Of a stretch of 64,000 nt of DNA, positions 1 through 10,728 are shown piece by piece. Below the pieces are notes generated by a model. It made no database searches. It worked only from the letters and a program-made list of their open reading frames with translations, and was not told where the DNA came from. The position numbers were made by a program, and so were the translations under genes. Numbering within the stretch: the stretch's first letter is position 1; each line of letters starts with the position of its first letter. Source of the DNA: Rhizophagus clarus (lineage: Eukaryota; Glomeromycota; Glomeromycetes; Glomerales; Glomeraceae); assembly GCA_015698045.1 (NCBI GenBank), contig BLAL01000043.1:62001-126000 (forward strand). The letters are read 5' to 3'.

Positions 1-1300
1 TTTCGTGATATAAATTAATGCAAACAGATTCTTAAAAGATTTAATGGAGACACGTTTCATGAATATACAAGAAGATCTACTATTATCAAATCACCTAATG
101 ATTAGTATTGATCAATCGATGAAGAACATGCCTATCATTAAGAGAGGAGAATTCCAAAATTGTTTCATAGTGCAAAACCTAATATTAATGAAAATTAACA
201 AATTTGCCTTCTACCACGATAATACCAGCTTGAAAAAATACAAAATTCCAGAAGGACCAACAACTATTAAGAAGTTATTAACTGATGATCAATATCACTG
301 TTACTTTCCTTTTTTTAAGAAACATAATCTAATATTTGTAGATCAATTAACAAGCTTATGTAAAAACTTTTTATTGTCCATCTTTGAATTAAAGGAAAAA
401 AGGTATACAAGCTACTTCAAAGTAACGCCAACTACCAAACGACTATACACTGATCTCACGAGAATACTCTACAAAAACCAAAGAACCTTAGAATTAAAAA
501 ACAATATTAAAGATATCATCACATATAGAGATATTACCCATAACCTTAAGGGTTCAATTACCGTTTACCCTTACAACAACAAAACAGACAAAGAAAAAAT
601 TGCAATTTTTGATATAGAAGATGTACTAGAAACTGAAGAAGTAGTATTTGGTAAAATCTTTCAAATAGAATCTAAATTGCTTTTTAAAACAGATTACAGA
701 TGACTACGAAAAAGAGATAGTTTTCCGATCATGTTTTGGATGCTATAGAAGTCACAAAGGTCTAAAAGGATTAGTAGCCCAAGAAGGAAAACACAAATGT
801 ATAATTTTAGGTACTACTACCTCAGTACTTCGCATTTCAGCAACCAAACAACCACTTAGACATCTAGAAAATATGGCTTATATCCAACCAGAAATCAGCG
901 GCCATTTTATTAAAGAATGATGGCATACCCAAAGAAACATCATAGAAGGAACATTACCAACTTTCAAAAATGATTGGATTACAACAACTTCTAAAACACA
1001 CTTCGCCTCCCAAATACACTATTACCTTTCAATGGATCATACTAACTATCTAGCGATACAAGAATTACATAGAATTTACAAAAAGTTAGAACCATTTAAT
1101 ATGTGCTTTAACATTTATATTGATGGTTCAGTAATCAATAACCATTCGACACAAATACAAGCACTCTTTGGAATCCGTATATATTCCAATAATAATATAC
1201 TCCTGGCGCAATATATATCCATTTTCGATTCTTGGATTACTCCAACAAAAGCAGAAACTCTGGCTTTCCTAGTAACATTACTACTCCTACCAAATAATAA
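1..1300 (+). pseudogene. LINE A ORF2, region before RNase H plus the first half of RNase H
   Basis: An open stretch at 44-703 encodes a Lys/Tyr/Asn-rich region without a domain I recognise; it corresponds to the linker between reverse transcriptase and RNase H in such ORF2 proteins. It ends in a TGA at 701-703, and related coding sequence goes on in another frame with a further TGA near 918. From 1032 the frame is open again and shows the start of RNase H: YIDGS (first catalytic Asp, near 1122) and TKAETLAF (catalytic Glu). The frame runs into the inserted element at 1301. It continues at 5119, where the third Asp is found. At least two breaks, so not functional. Confidence 0.8.
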
Positions 1301-1954
1301 CATCTGGAAAGTTATATCAGTTCAGATCTGCAACAATCTGCAAAAATTGCAGATTGCTACTTTTTTTTAACTATTTTTGATAAAAATCTGCATAATATTA
1401 CACACGTCATGCTTTTTATTTTTTTGAAGATTTTTTTATAAAAATTCTGTGATAATTTCCAAAATTGCAGATTTTAAAAACATTTCGCACAAAAATCTTT
1501 AGGGATCTTCAGCATTTTCTTTTTTTATTTGATAAACTTTACATAAACTTTTTTTTTTATTTTGATAAAGCTTTGCACTTCTGATTTGTTTTTTTTACAG
1601 CACTTTAAAAAAATAATTTATTTCAATGTTTTTTAAAGAAATAATTTTTAATTTAAACGAAATAATCTGTTAAAGCTATTAAAAAAAATTGAAAATTATT
1701 TTTTTCTTTTTTAAGCTTCGAAGCTTAAGAGTAATTTTTTTTAAAAAATTAAGTTCATCCAACGTCTGGTGTATAATCTGCAACATGCAGGATTTTTTTT
1801 TTCATAGGGCTCTAGACTTCTTTTCTTTATAAGAAACACTTGTCAAACCCAGGCTTAAGTTCGTTAAAGAAACACCTTTACCTCACATTTTCATATGTGA
1901 ACTGCGTCTTTGAACACCATTTTGAAGATAAACTTTGAAATTCTTTTTTATATT

Positions 1955-4690
1955 TTGTTTGGAGAACATTTCTTACTAACGTTCAACTATTATTATTTTT
2001 TATTTAAATCATATTTTTTATATTTTTTATTTATTTAACAAACTTTAACTAAAGTTCGTTCTAATTTTATAGGTCTGGAACGCCAAAAGACATTGACTTT
2101 TTTTAATAAACATCATTTTTATCCAGAACGCCTAGTTTCGAAAGTCATTTGACCAGTGTAACCTTTGGAAAAAAACTTTTATTATTATTTAACAAGCGTT
2201 GGCTAACACTTGTTTTCCTTTTTTTTTGTAAGTCCAGAACACCAAAGGTATGGGTTCTGGACTCAATTTCGAAAAAAAATTTTTTTTTATTAATTTGTAT
2301 TGACTTTTCTTTCTTTTTTTTAGGTCTGAAACTCCATTTTGAGGCGAACTATTAAGTAAAAAAAAAACTTTTTTTTTTTGTATTTTAGCGAAATGTTAAT
2401 AATGTTTCGCTTTCTCCCTTTCTTTAGGTCCAAAACTCCACTTTGAGGCAGACCACTAAGTAAAAAAAAAAAAAGATTTTTTTTTTCGTATTTTAGCAAA
2501 ACATTACTAACGTTTCACTTTTCTTCTTTTTTTTAGGTCCGAAACTCCATTTTGAGGCAGACCACTAAGTAAAAAAAAAAACTTTTTTTTTTGTATTTTA
2601 GCGAAACGTTAGTAACGTTTCACTTTCTCCCTTTCTTTAGGTCTGAAACTCCACTTTGAGGCAGACCATTAAGTAAAAAAAAAAAAAAGATTTTTTTTTC
2701 ATATTTTAGCAAAACATTACTAACATTTCACTTTTCTTTTTTTTTTTAAGGTCCGGAACTCCATTTCGAGTCGGACTATTAAGTAAAGAAAAAAAAATAA
2801 TTTTTTTTTTTGTATTTTAGCGAAATGTTAGTAACGTTTCATTTCACTTCTTTTTTTAAGTCCAAAACTCCACTTTGGGGCGGACCACTAAGTAAAAAAA
2901 AACATTTTTTTTTTGTATTTTAGCGAAATGTTAGTAATGTTTCGCTTTTCTCCTTTTTTTTAAGTCCAGAACTTCATTTCAAGGCAGACCATTAAGTAAA
3001 AAAAAACAATTTTTTTTACTTTAATTTCAACAAACGTTACTAATATTCATTTTTTTTTATATTTTTTAGGTCCAGAACTCTTTAGAGGTGGACTATGGTA
3101 TTTCAAAGGTATAATATCTTCAAAAATTATTATTATTTTTTTGTTTTATTTAAACAAACGTTACTAATGTTCATTTTTTTTTATTTTTTAGGTCTGGAAT
3201 TCCTTTAAAGACAGACCGGTATTTCAAAGGTATAATACCTTCAAAAATTATTATTTTTTTTTTATTTTTATTTAAACGAATGTTACTAATGTTCATTTTT
3301 TTTTATTTTTTAGGTCCAGAAGTCCTTTATAGGCAGATTACTGTAAGTAAAAAAAAAAAATAATTTTTTTTTACTTTTATTTTAACAAATGTTAACTAAC
3401 GTTCATTTTCTTTCTTTTTTAGATCTGGAAGAAGTGGACCGAGTTATTTCAAAGGTAAAGAAAACTTCGAAATAAATTATTTTTTTTTTATTTTTATCTT
3501 ACGAAACGTTACTAATATTTTATTTCATTTTTTTTAGGCCTGGAACACTAATTCGAAGTGGACCGAGGTATTTCGAAAGTAGAGAAACTTTGAAATGATT
3601 TTTTTTTACTTCAACGAATATTAACAATGAACGTTAACTAACGTTCATTTTCAATTTTTTTTAGGTCCAGACGAAGCCCAGACTATATTCGAAGGTAAAG
3701 CCTTCGATTTGGGAGTATTATTGACACCAATTTCAAAGATAAAACTTCGAATTTTTAATTTTTTTTTGCTTTTTTTTTATTCAATGAACGTTTACTAACG
3801 TTCTTTATTTTTCTTATTCTTTCTTTTTGTAGGTCCGCGGTTGGATTCCTAGAAGAGATAGAACTTTGAAATTCTTTTTTAACAAGACGGTTTGCTAACA
3901 CTTATTTTTATAGGTCTGCAGCTTCCTGAAACGTTACGAAACTTTGAAGGTATTTTATGAAGTTCCTTTTATTTTTTTTTGAAATTTCTTAATGAACATT
4001 TACTAACATTTCATTTATTTTGTTTCTTGTAGGTTTACGACTTCTGGACGAGTTTTTGGACAAGATTTCAAAGGTAAAACTTCGAAGTTATTCAAAACAT
4101 TAAACTAAACGTTAATTAACACTTTGAATCTATTCTTCGTAGGCTTACAACACTGTCTAAACTTTCTTTTTTAACCAAAATGTTAACTCTTTTGTGGTTT
4201 TGCGGCTTTGAAGGTAAATAATATTTTTTTATTTTTATTTCAACGAACGTTAACTCACGTTCATTTTTATTTTTTTTAGGTCCAGAACCTTTTTTAAGAC
4301 AGACTAGTTATTTAAAGGTAATAAAAAAAAATGAAATTTTTTTTTTGTCTTATTTTAGCGAAACGTTTACTAACGTTTTGATTTTTTATTTTGTAGGCTC
4401 ATGGCTTCCCAAATACTAACAAAAGATGGGGAAGAATTAAAGTCAGAGGTAGTAAAAGGAAAGTGGAAAAATGACAAAGAGAAGAGCCTCCTAAACTAGA
4501 TTTTGAAGGTACTTACTTTCGAAAATTAATTTTTTTTGCTTTGTTAATAAAACGTAAACTAATGTTTTGGTTCTTTTTTTTTAGGTTCACGGCTTTCCAG
4601 ACGCCTTCTGATGGAATTTCAAAGTTAAACTTCGAAATTATTTCATTTTTTTTTATTTAAACGATAATATTTTGCTTTTCTTTAGTTGGA
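1955..4690 (+). repeat. Tandem array of ~22 micro-exon/intron-like modules with palindromes
   Basis: Units of mostly 100-125 bp follow one plan on the plus strand. A T-tract ends in TTTAG. A 32-40-nt block begins GTCCRGAACTCC and ends in a complementary RCGGAC or CAGAC. A donor-like GTAAGTA or GTATAAT follows, then an A/T spacer, then a palindrome such as GAACGTTACTAACGTTC with a TACTAAC-type branch site in the middle, then the next T-tract. Acceptor-like sites are seen near 2071, 2322, 2426, 2535, 2640, 2750, 3069, 3191, 3312, 3420, 3535, 3663, 3831, 3913, 4031, 4277, 4395 and 4583, among others. Blocks are not multiples of three and have no common frame, so coding is unlikely. The array ends in a distinct last block at ~4686-4760 (TTGGATCAAAGAAG...) that copy 2 shares. 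Confidence 0.8.
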
Positions 4691-4929
4691 TCAAAGAAGT
4701 TAAAGTTGTTTGTTAGAATCAAACCAACTGGAACAATGTCCAAACCATTAACAACAACATAATTTGAACGTCTGTAAAGAAAAGAAAAGAAAAGGAGACT
4801 TTTAATTAGTGCATTTAGTTAGTAAATAGGATAGTTTAATATATGTACTGTACTTTTAAATTTGTAAATATCTTTATTAATAAATTGATATTAGTTAATG
4901 TTAAGTTAAAACATTGCCTAATCGTAAAT

Positions 4930-5100
4930 TTGCATTAGTGTTTTTGAAAAACTTCGCAGGTTTTATTTGTAAAAATTTTCGCAGATTTTTTAGTGTTTGC
5001 AGATTTGCGCAGAAATCCATGAAATTTTTCAGTGCTGCGCATCAGCATGTTCTCAGATCTGCGCAGAATTGAATTCAGCAGAATTGTGCAGATCTGCAAA
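4930..5100. repeat. Subterminal GCAGA/TCTGC repeats of copy 1
   Basis: Within about 170 bp the motif GCAGATYTGC or its half GCAGA occurs many times in both orientations. The same motif clusters just inside the left end (1317-1350). In CACTA-superfamily transposons such clusters are transposase binding sites. Here that role is inferred from position only. Confidence 0.6.
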
Positions 5101-5118
5101 CCAAAGTTTTTCCTGATG

Positions 5119-6315
5119 AAGCATGCAATAATATACTTAGATAGTGAAACAGTATACAACAACTACTATAATTTAATCGATACAACAAATGCGACCTTAA
5201 GTAGAAACTTTTTCAAGCTTCAACATAATTTCTCGTTATGAATGATCATTAAAGATCTCTCGCACCATTATAGACACAATTTAACATTAGTAAAAGTCAA
5301 AGCACACTCAACAAACTTATTGCATAACAAACTTGACGTATGGATTAAACATTCGCATAGCTGTATTAATGATATTTTTCCTACTAACTTCAGTTTTTCC
5401 CATTTAAACACCTTTAACTTTATCCCAACTTGGAATAGCTACATAATTGAAACTAACCTAAGGCGTTTCATTAGACTGATGACAAGAATATATTCTTTAG
5501 AAAAATTCTTTAACCTCAATCGTAATAGTAAATATCACACACTGGATTTGTGATAGGACATTACTTTCGAATATATCAACCAACAAATAGAAGATGAATT
5601 CTATTTCACTACAAACCACTTAACCCACAACCTCAAAAGACAAAAAATACAACAACTCATCGAAGAAATTCCAACCATAGAACACCTTAAGAAATCTTCA
5701 TATGACATATATAGGAATATATTATGCGTACATTGTAAAAAAAAAGAAACTTTTCAACATATATGGACCTGCAAATATAACAAAAAATTTATGAAGACTA
5801 TAATCCAAGACATCATAAAGTTTATTTTGGACAAAATCGCACATCATAACGCAGAAATAGACCAAAGCATATTAACGATATACTTATATTCACAACCTGA
5901 ATTCCTATTACCGTTGAACAACAACCAACTAACAATTTCCTTTATTAATCTAATAAAAGGCATTATGACGACTAACCTTTACAATTTTATCCTTACTAAC
6001 CTTAATAATAATAGAACATTAACAAAACAAATCGCTGTAGAAATACTCAATGAAATTTTCCAGAAATCAAAAAGATTAATATGGACGCCTAGATGTAAAA
6101 AACTTAAAGACATCAAAAGAAAACTGAAAATAAACAAAAAGATGTTAAAAATGAAATATAATAAATACCCAGAAGAAAAACGCGCATATTTACAAATGAC
6201 TTCACCATTCATGACAAATACATATGAAGGCATGGAAAGAGTTACAGAACACATACAATTCAATTTACAAATCCTGAATTTTACAATGTACGTAGGCCAG
6301 GTGGGTAAGATATAA
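5119..6315 (+). pseudogene. LINE A ORF2, second half of RNase H, CCHC knuckle and C-terminus
   Basis: This continues the frame broken at 1301. IIYLDSE gives the third catalytic Asp of RNase H, and HNKLDVWIK (within 5242-5553) gives the last one. A C-x2-C-x6-H-x4-C knuckle (CVHCKKKETFQHIWTC) lies at about 5727-5774, as is typical of the ORF2 C-terminus. The last open part, 5791-6315, is 174 codons and ends in a basic stretch (about codons 105-130) and then TAA. Stops at 5239-5241 and 5551-5553 separate the pieces, so the protein is broken. Confidence 0.8.
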
Positions 6316-6412
6316 TTGATCCTAATCTTCTTTATACAATTCCAAACTGTTCAGTTTGGAAGTTTAGTTCTTTATTTGTTTTTTTTCACCTTAACTTGGT
6401 CAAAATGGTGGT

Positions 6413-8148
6413 AGGACCCAGAAATATATATACAGGGATAGGGTCTACTGATGCATCGTTATCATAGTAGAGTTAGGTGAAATAAGATTTTGATTTGCGT
6501 ATAATTTAGGATTTTTTTATCCGTGGTTAGGTTATTAGATTGCGTATTTATTTTCAAAATTTTTATATGTAAGAAATTCAGTTTGCGTATTTTAGTCTAA
6601 ATTTGGCCGATTATATATATATATCATATAATTATATGTAATAAAATATGAAATATCATTTAATCTATAAAGCTTTTACATGTCTGATGCACACCTGAAA
6701 AAAAAATAAAAAAAATACAAAATGTTTGGATTTTTTTTATTTCGTGGTATTAATCAGAAAAAATTTTTATAAAAAAATATAAGGTCTGGTCAAATATCTT
6801 TCTATTAAAGGCCGATTATAATACCTGGGTATCGATCATATGATTCAATCAGTTTAATCTTTTTTTATAAAACATTTTCACTAGAAAAAAAAATTCATCA
6901 CTCTAATGTTTTAAAAAAAAAATAAAAAATACATAAAAATTTGACCTTTAGTCAAGTATATTGATAAAAGGTATTCACTTCTTTTCTTTAGAAACTCTAC
7001 TAAAAGTCTGAAACGCTTCTGGACATACTATAATACGTAGTAAATTAGTTTTATTTTATGTATTAGATTTCAACCACCTTGAACTTTCTTGCTGGATATT
7101 CTAAAGGGTAATATAAAAAAGTTATTATATTTAATATAAGAACGTTATTAACGTTCTTCTCTTTTTTTTTTTATAGGAGCAAGCCTTTCTAGCACCACTT
7201 TTGAAAGTAATTTTGAATGGAAAGGGTAAAGGAGGATAAAACTCAAATGTATTATTATTTAGAGGTGCTGGAGATGTTAGCTAAAAAACACTAGTATATA
7301 ATAAATAATTAAACTTGCAGCTGTATGGGTTTTTATTTAGTAATTAATATTGATATAAGAATGTTACTAACATTCTTTTTTTTCTTTTTTTGTAGGTACT
7401 GGCTTGAACTTAGAATTAGACCAGGTAAGAGTGGTGTAAGAGTTACTGGAAGGGAAAGTTATTTTACTTTTGTTGCAAAGAACATTTACTAATGTTCTTA
7501 TTTGTTTTTTTTATAGGTGCTGGCTTTGATAAGGGTAGCCAGGTTGAGAGGTAGTTGGATAGAGGGTGGAAGGGTATAAACGCATGTTATGAATAATAAA
7601 ATATTGTATTAAATGGTTTATAATTTAAATCTCATGTACAATTTCTTTTGCGAACTTATTTTTTATTATTAAAACTGTTTATTTATTATTTTTTTTTTTA
7701 TTGATTAATTTAAAAAAGATTTTTTTAATAAAACCGTAAAAATGATTTTTTTTTTATTAAAAATAAATAAACAATGAAATAATTAAAAAAAAATCACTAA
7801 ATTTATTAAAATCTGTTCAGACCTGGTCTGGTCCATTTAATTCAGACCGCCTTATATTGTAATCTGAAACTCGAACTGAATATTTCGCTCTGGATTAAAA
7901 ACTATAATCTGGACAACTGAAGAGTATCTGATTGAACTGGTTTATCAATATAATTTTTCATTAGTAAATAATAATTCATTATATAATAAATGTGACCTTA
8001 AGGTTTGAAATTTTAATTGCGTATTTTTGCAAGATTTTCAATATCAGGTGTCAATTTTGCGTATCACTCATATAAAAAACCCTTACGTACAGCTCATAGT
8101 AAATGTTTTTTTAGTCACCTGACCCCTATATATATATTTCTGGGTCCT
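6413..8148. mobile_element. Non-autonomous DNA transposon with 8-bp target duplication (hAT-like)
   Basis: Perfect 8-bp direct repeats ATGGTGGT lie at 6405-6412 and 8149-8156. The termini are inverted repeats: AGGACCCAGAAATATATATA at the left, and its complement with one extension at the right, followed by AGGG on both arms. The length is 1736 bp. No transposase is visible. An 8-bp duplication fits hAT, though the terminal bases do not match the usual hAT start, so the superfamily is tentative. It sits in the 3' UTR of LINE A. Its interior carries three intron-like modules (7135-7560). Confidence 0.8.
7135..7560 (+). repeat. Three intron-3'-end-like modules with covarying hairpins
   Basis: Three times the plus strand shows a palindrome, then a T-tract, then an AG acceptor. 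The palindromes are AAGAACGTTATTAACGTTCTT-like (7139), AAGAATGTTACTAACATTCTT-like (7356) and AAGAACATTTACTAATGTTCTT-like (7478). The arms differ between the three but stay complementary. The acceptors are followed by related blocks (GAGCAAGCC, GTACTGGCTTG, GTGCTGGCTTTG). The second block ends in CCAGGTAAGAG, a good donor. These are related to the units in 1955-4690 but clearly diverged. Confidence 0.65.
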
Positions 8149-8296
8149 ATGGTGGTATCCTTTGAAGAGAATAGTATGATTTTTTATTACAAAATTTGTA
8201 TTCATCATAGTTTTTACTATATAGAACTTCTATCTGTAATATTGCTACATTTGTAATTTTCAGATTTTTTGTAAATAAAGTTTTATCTTTGCAGAC

Positions 8297-8331
<35 letters not shown>

Positions 8332-8337
<6 letters not shown>

Positions 8338-9339
8338 TTTTAAAAACTCTCTTCCTCCTTTTTTCATGACCATAAATTTTTGTAAGAGTTATCACACCCT
8401 TAGGAAGTTAAAGAATTTATTTTCTAATAAACATATAAATATCTAATGTTTCTATGGTTAAGAAACATAGTTAGACGTTCCTGTATTAACAGTTTCTTAA
8501 AGTTAACCAAAACTTTTATGTGTCATTCCAGTATATTTACAACATGCTTAACCTTCCTGTATCTGTTAGTAATTTGTTGAGGCCCTAATATGACATAGGT
8601 TTTGCTACCTTTGAAGAAAGACACCTTTTTTTGTATTCTTTATATGCTTGCTTTCCTATCTCTTCTTACGTTCTTTTAGAAATTTTCTTTTTTTTGGATT
8701 TTTTTTGGGGGATTAAGTCACAACTATATAAAGTATACAAATCACGTGATTATTCAGCCACAAATAATCTACACAATTATTTACCAATTTTATCTGATGT
8801 ACACAATCAAATACCAATGATATTCTGCCAAGATTAAGTTTACGTGTATAACATCAAGACTTTTAATTGGTTTTTAGGTTTTACCTATAAGTAAGATGAT
8901 TTCACAATCCACCGGTCTATCAAATGATTCATCTTTTACTATATTTAGTTTAGGTTTTTTTACTATAGCATAGTTTCATCTAGTTGCTCTTAAAAGTATA
9001 TATACAATTTTTTTTTTTTGGTTTTGATTTTTTTACTAAGTCCTATTCTTTACTTATTTTAAGGTTTATCCTAAGTGTCTAGAGTAGGCATTACTAGGTG
9101 TTGGTTTGTATTTCTTGCTATAGTCCCAGAAAGGTTTTTCAGGGAGTTTAGTCTTTTTGTTGTTTTTTATTTCTATTAATTTGGTCTTTACGGTATGGCT
9201 TTCTTAAGAGAGTTATACTGTTTATAATTACATGATGCGTATTCATCATAGTTTTTACTATATAGAACTTTTATCTGTAATTTTGCTACATTGTAACTTG
9301 TTCTTGTTCTTTGTAAATAAAGATTTGTTCTTTGCAGAT

Positions 9340-9372
<33 letters not shown>
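8332..9372 (+). mobile_element. LINE B: 5'-truncated LINE 3' end with poly-A
   Basis: The last ~130 bp (9239-9340) match the 3' end of LINE A (GTATTCATCATAG, then TTTACTATATAGAACTT) and end in a poly-A run at 9341-9372. Before that I see T-rich, UTR-like sequence without a recognisable coding domain. The 5' boundary is not clear, so the start given here is simply the end of LINE A. Both tails are followed by ATTTTAATTTT. Confidence 0.55.
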
Positions 9373-9378
<6 letters not shown>

Positions 9379-9816
9379 TTTTAAAAAAAAACTCTTCCTT
9401 CTTTTTTTCTGACCAAAAATTTTGTAAAAATAATTTTTATTATTTACGTTAAAAATTTTCTTTTGAGAAAATAACTGAACAAGATTAACAATAACTAACA
9501 CACAAGTTCTTCGTATCCTAGATACTACTTTCAAACATTTTTTTAGTTTTATAGTCCTCTTTTACAGTACAGTTTTGTTTACATATTTTATGTCACTTTA
9601 CAAAAACTTTGGTTTATCTAAATATTAACGTGTTAACACACAAATAACTATATAACTTTCATTATAACTTCAAAATAAACTACATTGTAGCATATCTTAT
9701 AAGAAGAACACTTTTTATTATTTGTTTTCACTTGTATTTCTCTCTTTTCATCCTTTATTTGACGAATGTTTACTCACCAAATCAAATAATCACGTGATTT
9801 GCAGATCACATACAAA
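9373..9816. other. AT-rich spacer
   Basis: I see no gene here. Two copies of CACGTG-containing sequence lie near 9790 and, inside the adjacent element, near 9875. Confidence 0.4.
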
Positions 9817-9818
9817 TA

Positions 9819-10726
9819 CAGATGGCGATCAAAATTATCTGACCACTTTGATTTACCAAAAGTATGCAGATCATCACGTGCTGATGTGATTGTTAATAAC
9901 ATAATTTTGTTTTTACTATCACAATAAACAAATTCTTATGTTTCATAATTTCTAGAATTGTCAAAAAATATGAAACTATTTACTGCATAAATTTTGCAAT
10001 TTGCAACATAAAAGTTTAAAATATTTAAAAATACAATAACTCGGTCAATATCAATCCAAATGATACGAAATTGCCACCATTTGAATCGCCTCAATGAGAT
10101 GATTCTGATGAGCTACATTTCACTATTACACAATCACTGGATCAAAAGTTATAATAGGAAACATCTAAATTGTTAATGCATAATTTTGTACAGAGTATTG
10201 ATCCTTCAAAAAAGAAATTATTATCATTCGAATCCTCTTTATAAGATGAATCTAATGAATCCTAAATCATGAAAATCTGATCACTGGATACCAAAACATC
10301 TTCAATTTAAATTTCAATTTTTAAAACTATGCGAACTTTTGCAAATTTGCATAATGTTGTATTTTTGTTATTTTTGAACACGTGATTTTATGAAATATTA
10401 TACCATATAACTTATGCAATAATATAATACAGCTTATGTAATATTATATCTTACTAAATTTCCTGATAAAAGTACTTGAAAAACTGTTAAATATGCATGT
10501 AAAAATAATCATTTGAAATATTATAAAAATTGAATATTAGTGTATCTTGTAGAATTAAAGCAGTTATTGCTGCAAATGGACATAGGATACATTATTGAAT
10601 TTTTATCTAAATTAATAAATTAAGGTATAGGGAATATATTTAACTTAGTTTTTTTATTTGCATTACATTATAGTATGTAAATCATTTCGCTTTGAAAAGT
10701 GGTCAGATAATTTTGATCGCTGTCTG
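9819..10726. mobile_element. Tc1/mariner-type MITE
   Basis: The element is bounded by TA dinucleotides (9817-9818 and 10727-10728). Its inverted termini, CAGAYRGCGATCAAAATTAT and continuing CTGACCACTT, match at nearly every position. TA duplication and a CAG-start terminus of ~30 bp are typical of Tc1/mariner. The 908-bp interior has no transposase ORF, so it is non-autonomous. Confidence 0.85.
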
Positions 10727-10728
10727 TA

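Larger units (their letters stand above)
1301..5118 (+). mobile_element. Non-autonomous Plavaka-like element carrying an intron/hairpin module array, copy 1
   Basis: The boundaries are supported by the interrupted RNase H frame. The element begins CATCTGGAAAG and ends TTTTTCCTGATG, and is flanked by AA at 1299-1300 and 5119-5120, a 2-bp target duplication. Removing the element and one AA rejoins the host frame as LPNN-KHAIIYLDSE. Subterminal regions are rich in GCAGATYTGC-like motifs on both sides (1317-1360 and 4955-5100), the kind of repeat that CACTA-like transposases bind. No transposase ORF is present. The middle is the module array described separately. The right terminus read inward, CATCAGGAAA, is identical over ten bases to the left end of the Plavaka element at 32982, which suggests that Plavaka-type transposases mobilise it. 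Confidence 0.8.
1..8331 (+). mobile_element. LINE A: 3' part of a non-LTR retrotransposon, interrupted twice
   Basis: The left end lies outside the window. Visible parts, in order, are an ORF2 stretch after the reverse transcriptase, an RNase H domain, a CCHC knuckle, a basic C-terminal tail, a short 3' UTR and a poly-A run at 8298-8331. Two younger elements sit inside: 1301-5118 splits RNase H, and 6413-8148 splits the 3' UTR. Without them the LINE part is about 2.8 kb. The coding sequence is decayed. RNase H plus CCHC and a poly-A tail fits LINE ORF2 proteins. The clade cannot be named because the reverse transcriptase is not in the window. Confidence 0.85.

Noticed and set aside
1955-4690. 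CRISPR-like array (regular palindromic repeats)
   Set aside because: Whole units are repeated rather than short repeats with unique spacers, the surroundings are eukaryotic transposons, and no cas gene is present.
8147-9534. Minus-strand frames with long Phe runs (8147-8395, 9286-9534)
   Set aside because: They are made by the poly-A tails of LINEs A and B read in antisense.
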